Notes under the pieces: generated by a model
What the model was told of the DNA's origin: nothing
The model's input: the letters and a program-made list of their open reading frames with translations, nothing else
Databases searched by the model: none
Part shown: positions 25,687 to 33,531 of the stretch, piece by piece
Layout: every line of letters begins with the position of its first letter
How positions within the stretch are numbered: the first letter of the stretch is position 1
Source: Terriglobia bacterium
Lineage (GTDB): Bacteria; Acidobacteriota; Terriglobia; Terriglobales; Acidobacteriaceae
Direction: 5' to 3'
Assembly (NCBI GenBank): GCA_020073015.1
Contig: JAIQFZ010000025.1
Location: 1 to 42,917, forward strand
DNA length: 42,917 nucleotides
Position numbers and translations under genes: made by a program

Positions 25687-26751
25687 GTGTCCTCGATGCG
25701 GGTGAACTGGCAACTGAAGACGATCTGGCCGGTGGCGGTGGTGCTGCTGGCGGGCATGCTGCTGTTTCTGCTGTCGACGCTGTCGTTGCAGGACACGGAA
25801 CGTCACCGCGTGCTGGTAATCGCCGGCGCGGGCGCAGTCACCATCTGCGGAGTCATCATCGTGGTGCTGGCCTCGACCATTCAGCGGCCCATGATCGAGT
25901 TGCAGGAGCAGATGGAGCGGGTGGGGGAAGGCAACCTGGCCGCTTCCGTGAGTTTTGCGCGGCGCAATGACGAAATCGGCGATCTGGGCCGGAACTTCAA
26001 TCGCATGGTGCAGCAGCTGCGCGAGAGCAGAGAAGAGATCGAGCACCTTCACCGCACCCAGATGTCGCGGGCCGAGCATTTCGCCACCCTGGGCGAGCTC
26101 GCCACGGGACTGGCACACGAAATTCGCAACCCGCTTGCCGGCATCGCGGGTGTGATCGAAATTGTAGGGCGCGATCTGCCGGATACAAGTCCCGCCAAGG
26201 CAGTCGTGAAAGAAGTGCGGCAGGAAGTTGCGCAGATCAACCGGATCCTGACTGACCTGCTGGAAACGGCTCGCCCGCGTACCCCGGAGATGCGCTCCAG
26301 CGACCTGAATACGACCGTGGAACACGCCGTCATGCTGGCCCGCCAGCAGGTTCTGTCCAAACCCATCAAGATCGAGTTCACGCCCGCGCAGAAACTGGGT
26401 GAGGTTGAACACGACAGCGACCAGATCCATCAAGTGTTGCTCAATCTGCTGTTGAATTCCGTGCAGGCAATCGAAGGTTCGGGCCTAATTCGGGTGGCGG
26501 TGTTCGAGGAGAACAACGCCGCGGTCGTGACGGTCTCGGACACGGGCCGTGGTATCCCGGCTGAGCATTTGCCGAACATCTTCCGTCCGTTCTACACCAC
26601 CAAAGGAAACGGCACCGGTCTGGGGTTGTCGCTCGCCCGGCGGATCGTGGAAGCGCACCACGGGCAAATCGAGGTCACGAGCAGCTCCAGGAAAGGGACA
26701 ACCTTTTCGGTGGTTTTGCCGATCCGGCAGCCGGTATCGGCTGTGTCCTAG
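25687..26751 (+). CDS. Membrane sensor histidine kinase, 354 aa
   Basis: Two membrane helices with almost no periplasmic loop (IWPVAVVLLAGMLLFLLSTL and VLVIAGAGAVTICGVIIVVLA) are followed by HAMP (STIQRPMIELQEQMERVGEG) and HisKA with phosphoacceptor H in GLAHEIRNPLAGIAG. The HATPase domain has the N box NLLLNSVQAI, G1 VSDTGRGIP, F box FRPFYTTK and G2 GTGLGLSLA. It resembles NtrB/AtoS-type kinases that pair with NtrC-type regulators. The start is uncertain. GTG 25687 follows GGAGG; an in-frame ATG at 25474 would overlap ccsA by eight bases and add about 70 residues. There is no response regulator beside it, and its place after ccsA suggests a link with envelope redox state. Confidence 0.9.
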   Translation: MSSMRVNWQLKTIWPVAVVLLAGMLLFLLSTLSLQDTERHRVLVIAGAGAVTICGVIIVVLASTIQRPMIELQEQMERVGEGNLAASVSFARRNDEIGDLGRNFNRMVQQLRESREEIEHLHRTQMSRAEHFATLGELATGLAHEIRNPLAGIAGVIEIVGRDLPDTSPAKAVVKEVRQEVAQINRILTDLLETARPRTPEMRSSDLNTTVEHAVMLARQQVLSKPIKIEFTPAQKLGEVEHDSDQIHQVLLNLLLNSVQAIEGSGLIRVAVFEENNAAVVTVSDTGRGIPAEHLPNIFRPFYTTKGNGTGLGLSLARRIVEAHHGQIEVTSSSRKGTTFSVVLPIRQPVSAVS

Positions 26752-26815
26752 TCATTCCCCCTGCCCTCTGTGTCGAGCGCTGGTCGACCTTTCCCCCAGA
26801 GCAACCCAGGCTGGA

Positions 26816-26859
26816 TGGTGCCCCAGGTTCGCGCCCGTGTTTTGGGCGCTAACCTGGGC
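26816..26859 (+). repeat. REP hairpin, left copy of an inverted pair
   Basis: A 44-bp element matched perfectly in inverted orientation at 27105-27148. It is itself an imperfect palindrome: CCCAGGTT pairs with AACCTGGG and GCGCCC with GGGCGC, around a GTGTTTT loop with one internal mismatch. This is the design of REP elements mobilised by REP-associated tyrosine transposases, a piece of which lies between the two copies. Confidence 0.8.
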
Positions 26860-27066
26860 CCCTTTTGGCAAGCGCGCTATTACGACCGCAATGTGCGGGA
26901 CTACCAAGAGTTCACAGTGAAGCTGCGCTACCTTCACCGAAACCCGGTAAAGCGCGGACTGGTCGCACAACCGGATGACTGGAAGTGGAGCACCTACCGT
27001 CATTACGCTCTGCGGGAGACCGGAGTTCGTCGAGATCGAATCACAACGGACGGCGACGGATCGTGA
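26860..27066 (+). pseudogene. C-terminal remnant of a REP-associated tyrosine transposase (RAYT)
   Basis: The frame encodes FWQARYYDRNVRDYQEF, LRYLHRNPVKRGLV and DDWKWSTYRHYALRETG. This is the well-known C-terminal block of IS200-like RAYT (Y1_Tnp/REP) transposases, ending at the TGA 27064-27066. The N-terminal part, with the HUH motif and most of the Y1 domain, is missing and is replaced by the REP hairpin sequence. The open frame reaches back through the repeat to 26770, but no start is credible. It is a decayed, inactive relic of about 70 codons. Confidence 0.8.
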
Positions 27067-27104
27067 CCAGGAAGCTCGCGGAGGACCCGGAAGGATCTTC
27101 CTCC

Positions 27105-27148
27105 GCCCAGGTTAGCGCCCAAAACACGGGCGCGAACCTGGGGCACCA
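27105..27148 (-). repeat. REP hairpin, right copy of an inverted pair
   Basis: Exact reverse complement of 26816-26859 over 44 bases, with no mismatch. Identity between the two copies despite the broken transposase suggests recent copying or gene conversion. Confidence 0.8.
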
Positions 27149-27185
27149 GGCTCTGTCAACGTACCCTGAATCAAACTGAATTCCC

Positions 27186-27301
27186 GGTCCCGAAGGGACC
27201 CTGTGTCGTAGCTATTCTTTCGCCCCTCCGGGGCTCGCTTGTCTCCCACTTGGAACCCACACCTTACGGTGTGGGCTGCATTCTTGCGCCGCTTCGCGGC
27301 T
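27186..27301. repeat. Cluster of GC-rich hairpins upstream of the S9 peptidase gene
   Basis: Consecutive short palindromes: GGTCCC-GAA-GGGACC (27186-27200), a CCCC...GGGG hairpin near 27222-27238, CCCACACC-TTAC-GGTGTGGG (27256-27275) and GCCGC-TTC-GCGGC near 27288-27300. They resemble the hairpin modules near 3350-3515. No gene is seen. Confidence 0.65.
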
Positions 27302-27337
27302 TGTCAATCCCAGCCTCGTTCACGTACTCTGCCGCCC

Positions 27338-29443
27338 ATGAGAAATCGATTCGCTTCCATCTTGTCAGCGTTGTGCATTTTGGCTTCAGGCTTCCTGTCT
27401 GTAGTGTGTTGGGCGCAAGGCACGCCGGCTCCGTTTTCGCTGGAGCAAGTTCTGAGTTCGGCGTTCCCCACAAATCTGGTCGCTGCCGAGCACGCTGGGC
27501 GCATTGCGTGGGTGTTCTCCAGCAAGGGTGAACACAACGTGTGGGTGGCGGACGCTCCGAATTTTGAGGCGCGCCAGGCCACTCACTATGTGGGCGACGA
27601 TGGAATGCCGATCGCCGCGCTCAAGCTCACGCCGGACGGGCGGAACGCCGTGTATGCGCGAGGTACCGAAGCAAATGGCGCGGGAGAAGTTGCCGACCCA
27701 ACCAGCAACGTCGAAAAACGCACCCAGCAGGTCTGGGCGGTGGAGGTCGATAAGGGCGAGCCGCGTTTGTTGGGCGAGATGGGTTGTGACGAGGAGGGAT
27801 GCGAAGACATTCAGATCTCGCCGAGCGGCGAGTTCGCCGTATGGGCAGCGAAGAAGCAGATCTGGATCGCACCGATATCCGGCAAGGAGAAAGCGAAGGC
27901 TCTGACCTTCGCGCGCGGTAACAATGCGCAGCCGAAGTGGTCGCCCGACGGGAAGAAGGTCGCGTTCGTGAGCGACCGCGGCGATCACAGCTTTGTGGTC
28001 ATCTACGAGTTTGGCCGGAACACGCTGCGCTACGTGTCGGCCAGCGCCGACCGGGACCTGTTCCCCCGCTGGTCGCCGGACGGAAGCCAACTGGCGTTTG
28101 TGCGCCTGGTAGGCAAGCAGATGAAGCAGCCGCTGATTCCGCTGACTCCGCTGCCGTGGGCGATCTGGGTCTATGACGTGGCGAAAGACTCGGCGCGCGA
28201 AGTTTGGAAGAGCGGTGCGGGGCTCGACGATTCGCTGCCCGAGCTGACGGAGGATGCGTCGTTCCAGTTCGCGGCAAAGAATCGCATCGTGTTTTCGTCG
28301 GAACAGGATGGTTGGAATCATCTGTACTCTCTCGCGACCAGCGGAGGACCAGCGGCTTTGCTGACTCCCGGAAAGTTCGAGACCGAAGATGTGGCTTTGA
28401 GCGCGGACCGGGCCTCCGTCATTTACAGTTCGAACCAGGATGACGTGGACCGGCGGCACTTCTGGAAGGTCAGCGTGGAAGGCGGCACACCGGAGCCTCT
28501 GACGCGCGGCGAGACAATGGAGTGGACGCCGCTGGAAGTTGCGGGCAAGGTGGTCTGCCTGGGTTCGACTGCAATCACTCCAGCCATGCCGTATGTCGTA
28601 ACCGGTAATGAGCGCGAGATGATCGCGAAGAACGCGCTGCCGGCGGACTTTCCTTCCGCCCAGCTCGTTACTCCGAGGCAGGTAATTTTCAAAGCTGAGG
28701 ACGGATGGGAGATCCACGGGCAATTGTTCGAGCCGAAACAAACTGGAAAGCACGCCGCGCTGATCTTTATTCACGGCGGGTCGATTCGCCAGATGATGCT
28801 CGGCTTCCACTACATGGACTACTACCACAATGCCTACGCGATGAATCAGTATCTGGCGAGTCGCGGGTACGTGGTGCTGTCGGTGAACTATCGGACCGGA
28901 ATCATGTATGGCCGGCACTTCCGCGAGCCGGCAGACGGCGGACCGCGCGGGGGAGCGGAATATAAAGATATCGTGGCGGCCGGACGATATCTGCAAACGT
29001 TGCCCAAGGTGGATCCGAAGCGGGTTGGGTTGTGGGGCGGCTCCTATGGTGGGTATCTGGCCGCGATGGGGCTGGCGCACAATTCGGATCTGTTTGCTGC
29101 CGGAGTGGACCTGCACGGTGTGCACGACTGGTCGGCGTTCAAGGAAGAGTTCCCGGCGGATGCCCCCGACCACGAGGCAGCGGTGAAACTGGCCTTCCAG
29201 TCATCGCCGAATGCCGCGATCGCAACGTGGAAATCGCCGGTGCTGCTCATCCAGGGGGACGACGATCGCAACGTCGAGTTCTCACAGACCGTGGACCTGC
29301 TGCAGCGTCTGCGGGCGCAGAAAGTGCATGTCGAAGAACTCATCTTCCCGGATGAGATTCATGGGTTCTTGCTTTGGAAGAGCTGGATTCGGGCGTACGG
29401 GGCGACGGCAGAGTTCTTTGGCAGGCAGCTTGGGGTGAAGTGA
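27338..29443 (+). CDS. Secreted S9 family (prolyl oligopeptidase/DPP-type) peptidase, 701 aa
   Basis: A signal peptide (RNRFASILSALCILASGFLSVVCWA) precedes a TolB-like beta-propeller (about residues 30-420; repeated motifs PKWSPDGKKVAFVSDRG and PRWSPDGSQLAFVR). The alpha/beta-hydrolase catalytic domain (about 450-700) has nucleophile Ser in WGGSYGGYLAAM, Asp in GDDDRNVEFSQ and His in DEIHGFLLW. It cleaves peptides in the periplasm or outside the cell. The start ATG 27338 opens the signal peptide; the frame further upstream to 27239 runs through hairpin repeats. No good ribosome-binding site is visible. Confidence 0.94.
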   Translation: MRNRFASILSALCILASGFLSVVCWAQGTPAPFSLEQVLSSAFPTNLVAAEHAGRIAWVFSSKGEHNVWVADAPNFEARQATHYVGDDGMPIAALKLTPDGRNAVYARGTEANGAGEVADPTSNVEKRTQQVWAVEVDKGEPRLLGEMGCDEEGCEDIQISPSGEFAVWAAKKQIWIAPISGKEKAKALTFARGNNAQPKWSPDGKKVAFVSDRGDHSFVVIYEFGRNTLRYVSASADRDLFPRWSPDGSQLAFVRLVGKQMKQPLIPLTPLPWAIWVYDVAKDSAREVWKSGAGLDDSLPELTEDASFQFAAKNRIVFSSEQDGWNHLYSLATSGGPAALLTPGKFETEDVALSADRASVIYSSNQDDVDRRHFWKVSVEGGTPEPLTRGETMEWTPLEVAGKVVCLGSTAITPAMPYVVTGNEREMIAKNALPADFPSAQLVTPRQVIFKAEDGWEIHGQLFEPKQTGKHAALIFIHGGSIRQMMLGFHYMDYYHNAYAMNQYLASRGYVVLSVNYRTGIMYGRHFREPADGGPRGGAEYKDIVAAGRYLQTLPKVDPKRVGLWGGSYGGYLAAMGLAHNSDLFAAGVDLHGVHDWSAFKEEFPADAPDHEAAVKLAFQSSPNAAIATWKSPVLLIQGDDDRNVEFSQTVDLLQRLRAQKVHVEELIFPDEIHGFLLWKSWIRAYGATAEFFGRQLGVK

Positions 29444-29466
29444 GGAGATTTGTAATTTCTGACGTT

Positions 29467-29499
29467 CCCACTCATTCGCAAAAAGCGCGAATGAGTGGG
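29467..29499. repeat. Hairpin repeat after the S9 peptidase gene
   Basis: CCCACTCATTCGC (29467-29479) pairs exactly with GCGAATGAGTGGG (29487-29499) around AAAAAGC, and GGGCACCC follows. A diverged relative, also followed by GGCACCC, lies at 32374-32407. It sits between converging genes and may also act as a terminator, but there is no T-run. Confidence 0.6.
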
Positions 29500-29526
29500 G
29501 CACCCGCAATAACCAAAATACAGATT

Positions 29527-30003
29527 CTATTGCAACGCTCCCCGGATCCTCTCCCACGTCACTTCCAACGCCTCCGGCAGCACCCGCGTCTCTCCGATCA
29601 CGCTGACGAAATTTGCGTCGGCGACCCAGCGGGGCAGGATGTGCATGTGGATGTGTCCCGCGACTCCGGCGCCCGCAGCCTTGCCCAGGTTCATGCCGAG
29701 ATTAATCCCGTCCGGCCGATAGAGGCTGCGCAGAACGCCTTCCATGCGCTGGCTTAGCGACATCATTTCTTGGGCTGTTTCAGGGGGCAACTTCTGCAGC
29801 TCATCCAGATGCGCGTACGGCACGATCATGACATGTCCGTTGGTGTAGGGATAGGTGTTCAGGATAATGTAGCAGTGCGTTCCGCGGTGGACGATGTGGG
29901 CTTGTTGATCGCTCTCTTTGGGAGCACTGCAAAAGACGCAGCTGGTCGCCTGGTCAGCACCAGTCACATAGGCGTAACGCCAGGGGGTCCAGAGATAGTC
30001 CAT
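29527..30003 (-). CDS. HIT family protein (nucleotide hydrolase or Ap4A phosphorylase type), 158 aa
   Basis: The histidine triad GHIHMHILPRW lies at about residues 115-125. It is preceded by NLGMNLGKAAGAGVAG and by the N-terminal block MDYLWTPWRYAYV and FCSAP, which is characteristic of bacterial Ap4A-type HIT proteins. It hydrolyses or phosphorolyses nucleoside phosphate-linked molecules in the cytoplasm. Cys22/Cys25 (CVFC) could be half of a zinc site. ATG 30003. It stands alone, convergent with the S9 peptidase. Confidence 0.94.
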   Translation of the reverse strand: MDYLWTPWRYAYVTGADQATSCVFCSAPKESDQQAHIVHRGTHCYIILNTYPYTNGHVMIVPYAHLDELQKLPPETAQEMMSLSQRMEGVLRSLYRPDGINLGMNLGKAAGAGVAGHIHMHILPRWVADANFVSVIGETRVLPEALEVTWERIRGALQ

Positions 30004-30100
30004 GGGTGGAGGGTAGCAGAAGGGCGTGCGAGGCGGTCAAGGATTGGATGGGAGCGGGCGAGCATCGTCTCAGGGGCACGAGCAGGCACTTACCCGTCGC

Positions 30101-30150
30101 TAGGTGGGGGCGAGACGCCCCCACGACAGCCGCCGGGACGGCGGCGCTAC
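30101..30150. repeat. Paired hairpin repeat upstream of rpsA
   Basis: GTGGGGGCG-AGA-CGCCCCCAC (30104-30124) is followed closely by GCCGCC-GGGAC-GGCGGC (30129-30145). Two tandem GC hairpins of this kind are a common form of intergenic repeat. No coding capacity. Confidence 0.6.
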
Positions 30151-30234
30151 AACAGCGATTACCGCGCGTTACCCTCCGAAATGTGACATCCGGATGAATT
30201 CTCACGAAGTCCCGCCCCCAGGCCGTTTTCGCGT

Positions 30235-30264
30235 TTGACACCCTTCCAAACCGATTGCTATAGT
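30235..30264 (+). promoter_or_regulatory. Sigma-70 promoter of rpsA
   Basis: A perfect -35 box TTGACA (30235-30240) and a -10 box TATAGT (30259-30264) are separated by 18 bp. The expected start site is near 30271, leaving a leader of about 150 nt before the rpsA start codon. It is the best sigma-70 promoter I see in the window. Confidence 0.75.
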
Positions 30265-30424
30265 CGATAAGTCCCCATTGGACGCGGGTTCGATTCGACG
30301 TTCCGGCAGCTGGGATTGTCCTAGGGTCGTCCGCCAGGGCGGCCTCAACGCAACCAAAGACCACGCCAGCAGTCCGCTACACCACGTCCCGCAGTCTCGC
30401 ATGAAGTGCGAGGCACAAGAGGCT

Positions 30425-32299
30425 ATGACCTTGTACGACGACAGCACCGCCCACAACCTAGAACCCATGACCCACGAAACTGAATCGCACACCGGCGGCC
30501 CGGCCGTAGTAGACGCGCCCGAGCCCGCACAACCCACACCCGCGGAAGCGCAAGCTTCCACCCCTGAGCATGTCAGTCCCGAGCCCTCTGCCCCGGAAAC
30601 TCCGGCCGCAGCTGCGAGCGACGATTTTGCCGCCGCGCTCGAGACCTTTACGACGGAGACCGAGGAGTCGGTCGGCGACGATCACGTGATCAAAGGCACG
30701 GTGGTCAAGCTGACAGCCACGCACGTCGTGGTCGATATCGGCGCGAAGTCGGAAGGCATGCTGCCGATCGCGGAGGTGTTCGATCACGAAGGCAAGCCGA
30801 AGGTCCAGCCTGGCGACGAGATCGACGTGATGCGGGAGAAGGGTGAGACCGAAGAGGGCTACGTTAACCTCTCGCACCAGAAGGCGCAAAAGCTGCGGGC
30901 ATGGGACGACATCGAGCGGGCCTACAACGAAAAGAAGCCGATCAAGGGCGTGGTGGTGGAGCGCATCAAGGGCGGGCTGACCGTGGATATTCATGGAGCA
31001 CGCGCGTTCCTTCCGGGCTCGCAGGTTGACCTGCGGCCGATCCGGAATCTGGACGGCATGAAGGGCCAGACGCTCGAAGTGGCCGTGATCAAGCTGAACA
31101 AGAAGCGCGGCAACATCGTGGTCTCGCGCAAACAGCTTCTGGAAGAAGAGCAGTCCGAAAAACGCGGCAAGACGCTGGAGCATCTGGAGGAAGGCACGGT
31201 TACGACGGGAGTCGTCAAGAACCTCACCGAGTACGGTGCGTTTGTCGACCTGGGAGGAATTGACGGGCTGCTGCACATCACCGACATGTCGTGGGGACGC
31301 TTGACGCACCCGCGCGATCTGGTGAATGTTGGCGACCAGATTCAGGTCAAGGTTCTCAAGTACGACAAGGACAAGCAGCGCGTTTCGCTCGGATTTAAGC
31401 AGCTGACCCCCGACCCGTGGCTCGATGCCGAGCATCGCTATCCGGTGGGCGCGCATGTGCACGGGCGCGTGATCAGCGTGACCGACTACGGCGCTTTCGT
31501 AGAACTGGAGCAGGGCATTGAGGGCCTGGTCCACGTGAGCGAGATGACGTGGTCGAAGCGGATGAAGCATCCGTCGAAGCTGGTCAACGTGGGCGACCAG
31601 GTGGACTGTGTGGTTCTGAGTGTGAATCCGACCGAGCGCCGGATTTCGCTCGGCATGCGGCAACTGGCCTCGAACCCCTGGGACACTCTGCACGATAAGT
31701 ATCCGGTGGGAGCGACGGTCGAAGGCCGGGTGCGTAACCTCACCGAGTTTGGAGCGTTCATCGAAATCGAAGATGGCATCGACGGCCTGGTGCACGTCAG
31801 CAACCTGAGCTGGACCAAGCGCGTGAAGCATCCCTCGGAAGTGCTGAAGAAGGGCGACCGGGTCAAGGCCATCATCCTAGCCATAGAACCGGACAAGCGC
31901 CGCCTTTCGCTCGGTGTGAAGCAGATGCAGCCGGACGTGTGGGATTCGTTCTTCGCGCAGCACCGCGTGGGCGACATCGTGCATGGCAAGGTTCTGCGCG
32001 TGGCCAATTTCGGGGCGTTCGTCGAAATCGCCGAAGGCATCGAAGGTTTGTGCCACAACTCCGAAGCCGTCGATGACAACGGGCAGCCGATTCATCTGGA
32101 GCCGAACCTGGAGTTTGACTTCAAGATCATCAAGATGAATCAGGAAGAGAAGAAGGTTGGCTTGAGCATCAAGGCGGTTGGCGAGGAAGCATCGCGCCGG
32201 GAAGTCGAGTCCTACAAGCATCCGGCATCGTCGTCTTCCAAGAGCACCACGATTGGTGATCTGATTTCATGGAAGCGCGCGGGCGGGGACAGCAACTAA
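30425..32299 (+). CDS. rpsA: 30S ribosomal protein S1, six S1 domains, 624 aa
   Basis: An acidic Pro/Glu/Ala-rich N-terminal extension of about 75 residues is followed by six S1/OB domains. Their starts read IKGTVVKLTATHVVVDIG, IKGVVVERIKGGLTVDI, TTGVVKNLTEYGAFVDLG, VHGRVISVTDYGAFVELE, VEGRVRNLTEFGAFIEIE and VHGKVLRVANFGAFVEIA. S1 binds mRNA on the small subunit and helps translation initiation. The start could be ATG 30425 (used here; GAGG lies 11 bases upstream), ATG 30401 or ATG 30467. A strong promoter lies 190 bp upstream and an intrinsic terminator follows. Length and domain count are as expected for a Gram-negative S1, apart from the long acidic lead. Confidence 0.95.
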   Translation: MTLYDDSTAHNLEPMTHETESHTGGPAVVDAPEPAQPTPAEAQASTPEHVSPEPSAPETPAAAASDDFAAALETFTTETEESVGDDHVIKGTVVKLTATHVVVDIGAKSEGMLPIAEVFDHEGKPKVQPGDEIDVMREKGETEEGYVNLSHQKAQKLRAWDDIERAYNEKKPIKGVVVERIKGGLTVDIHGARAFLPGSQVDLRPIRNLDGMKGQTLEVAVIKLNKKRGNIVVSRKQLLEEEQSEKRGKTLEHLEEGTVTTGVVKNLTEYGAFVDLGGIDGLLHITDMSWGRLTHPRDLVNVGDQIQVKVLKYDKDKQRVSLGFKQLTPDPWLDAEHRYPVGAHVHGRVISVTDYGAFVELEQGIEGLVHVSEMTWSKRMKHPSKLVNVGDQVDCVVLSVNPTERRISLGMRQLASNPWDTLHDKYPVGATVEGRVRNLTEFGAFIEIEDGIDGLVHVSNLSWTKRVKHPSEVLKKGDRVKAIILAIEPDKRRLSLGVKQMQPDVWDSFFAQHRVGDIVHGKVLRVANFGAFVEIAEGIEGLCHNSEAVDDNGQPIHLEPNLEFDFKIIKMNQEEKKVGLSIKAVGEEASRREVESYKHPASSSSKSTTIGDLISWKRAGGDSN

Positions 32300-32328
32300 G
32301 TTCTTGCGCGGGCAGGCAAGAAACTGAG

Positions 32329-32353
32329 GGCCACCAGAAATGGTGGCCTTTTT
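32329..32353 (+). terminator. Intrinsic terminator of rpsA
   Basis: GGCCACCA (32329-32336), loop GAAA, TGGTGGCC (32341-32348), then TTTTT (32349-32353). A perfect 8-bp GC-rich stem with a GAAA tetraloop and a U-run, 30 bases after the rpsA stop. Confidence 0.92.
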
Positions 32354-32373
32354 GTTGGTGCGGCACGCAAATC

Positions 32374-32407
32374 CACTCATCGCAAAGTGCGCGATGAGAG
32401 AGGCACC
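32374..32407. repeat. Diverged hairpin repeat related to 29467-29499
   Basis: CTCATCGC (32376-32383) pairs with GCGATGAG (32391-32398), followed by AGGCACCC. Same order of parts as the repeat at 29467-29499, with shorter arms. Confidence 0.55.
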
Positions 32408-32408
32408 C

Positions 32409-32780
32409 TTATTTCGTGTCAATCTTCAGGATGATGGAAACCTGCTGGCGGTCGTCAAACTGGCTGACCGTTTTGGTGTCGCTCTTGTGGCTTTGGAACT
32501 GCGCGTACACTTCATAGTCAATGCTGGGCTGCAGTGCCGGGAAACGGTAGCTGCCATCGGTACCGACGATATAAGTTTTCACCGCCCGCGTGCGGCTGTT
32601 GGTGAGGTAGACCACCGCGTTGGGCAGCGGATTATCCCCGCGGTCCAGTACCTTACCGGTGAGCAGACGTGTATTGTCTCCCTTCGGCGCCCGGCCAAAC
32701 TGCGGGGCGGGAGCGGCCATGACCAGCGCCGAAAGCAGAAGCAGCAGCAGCAGCCCCGTCGCCACGATCGCCTTTTTCAT
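32409..32780 (-). CDS. Secreted carboxypeptidase-regulatory-like domain protein, 123 aa
   Basis: A signal peptide (MKKAIVATGLLLLLLLSALVMA) is followed by a single Ig-like CarboxypepD_reg fold: LTGKVLDRGDNPLPNAVVYLTNSRT, then TDGSYRFPALQPSIDYEVYAQF. Proteins of this kind are numerous in Acidobacteriota and are thought to be surface or periplasmic binding modules. ATG 32780 follows GAGGAATGCG. It is in line with the similar small gene upstream (32821-33213), 40 bases apart, so they are probably co-transcribed. Confidence 0.88.
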   Translation of the reverse strand: MKKAIVATGLLLLLLLSALVMAAPAPQFGRAPKGDNTRLLTGKVLDRGDNPLPNAVVYLTNSRTRAVKTYIVGTDGSYRFPALQPSIDYEVYAQFQSHKSDTKTVSQFDDRQQVSIILKIDTK

Positions 32781-32820
32781 CGCATTCCTCTTCCTGCGTC
32801 GATTCCCACCACAGCCGCCT

Positions 32821-33213
32821 TCACCAGTTTAGATGCAGTCCAATGTCGGAACGCTCATCATTGTCGATGTGGACGGTTACTTCGGGACCAGCGTGTAAGT
32901 GCTTGCCAGATGGCAACTTATAGTCCTTCAGGTCGGCCCAAACCACGTAGTCCGCCTTGCCGGCGGGCACTCTTTGGGCGAACTCGCCAACGTGATTCGA
33001 GTAGACTTCCCAGCGCGCCTTCTTCTGGTCGGCACGCCGGATCTTCACTCGGACACCATAAACCGGATGCCCATCGGGATCCCAGACGGTACCAAAGATC
33101 AACGCGTACGGCTTCTCCTTTTCGGGTTCACCGGCCATCGTCCTAGGTGGGAGGCCAGCAACGGCGACCAGCAGAATGACAGCAGAAGCCAGAACGGAAA
33201 AGAGTTGGGGCAT
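32821..33213 (-). CDS. Secreted carboxypeptidase-regulatory-like domain protein, 130 aa
   Basis: A signal peptide (LFSVLASAVILLVAVAGLPPRTMA) is followed by an Ig-like domain with FGTVWDPDGHPVYGVRVKIRRAD, VYSNHVGEFAQRVPAGKADYVVWADL and a C-terminal VTVHIDNDERSDIGLHLNW. It is the same general fold as the next gene but clearly diverged. ATG 33213 gives the signal peptide; the ribosome-binding site is weak. Function unknown; likely periplasmic or surface. Confidence 0.85.
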   Translation of the reverse strand: MPQLFSVLASAVILLVAVAGLPPRTMAGEPEKEKPYALIFGTVWDPDGHPVYGVRVKIRRADQKKARWEVYSNHVGEFAQRVPAGKADYVVWADLKDYKLPSGKHLHAGPEVTVHIDNDERSDIGLHLNW

Positions 33214-33233
33214 CCGCAGATGGAGGGCGGGCT

Positions 33234-33446
33234 TCAGGAATCGTCTCCATCCTCCGACTCCTCTTTGTCGGCGTCTTCCTCGTCATCCTCTTCGTACTCG
33301 TCTTCGTCGACGGCCTTGAGTTCGATGGGGTTGGTCGTGATCACTTCGAAGTCCGTACCGCACTCCGGGCACGAGACAACCTCGCCTTCATCCACTTCAT
33401 CTTCTTCGATGTCCAGATCTGTCTCGCATTCAGGACAGTACACCAT
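33234..33446 (-). CDS. LysW-like zinc-ribbon acidic small protein, 70 aa
   Basis: Two zinc-ribbon pairs (CPEC at residues 4-7 and CPEC at 30-33) with DLDIEEDEVDEGEVVSCPECGTDFEVI and PIELKAVDEDE closely follow the plan of LysW, the amino-group carrier of lysine/arginine biosynthesis. LysW ends in EDWGE, whose last Glu carries the substrate; this protein instead ends in a long Asp/Glu tail (DDEEDADKEESEDGDDS). So it may not be a true carrier. ATG 33446 follows GGAGG by five bases. No lysine-pathway gene lies nearby. It could be a general zinc-ribbon protein. Confidence 0.82.
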   Translation of the reverse strand: MVYCPECETDLDIEEDEVDEGEVVSCPECGTDFEVITTNPIELKAVDEDEYEEDDEEDADKEESEDGDDS

Positions 33447-33531
33447 GCATTCCTCCACGTTCGGGCTACCCCTGTTATATTTAGTTTCTTCGTGAGGAAA
33501 AGGTCAAGTGGCTCACCGAGGAAATTCGCCG

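Noticed and set aside
27386-29173. 595-codon open frame opposite the S9 peptidase
   Set aside because: Shadow frame; its Arg/His/Leu-rich composition reflects the sense gene's codon bias.
30458-31831. 457-codon open frame opposite rpsA
   Set aside because: Shadow frame; its repeated blocks mirror the repeated S1 domains of the sense gene.
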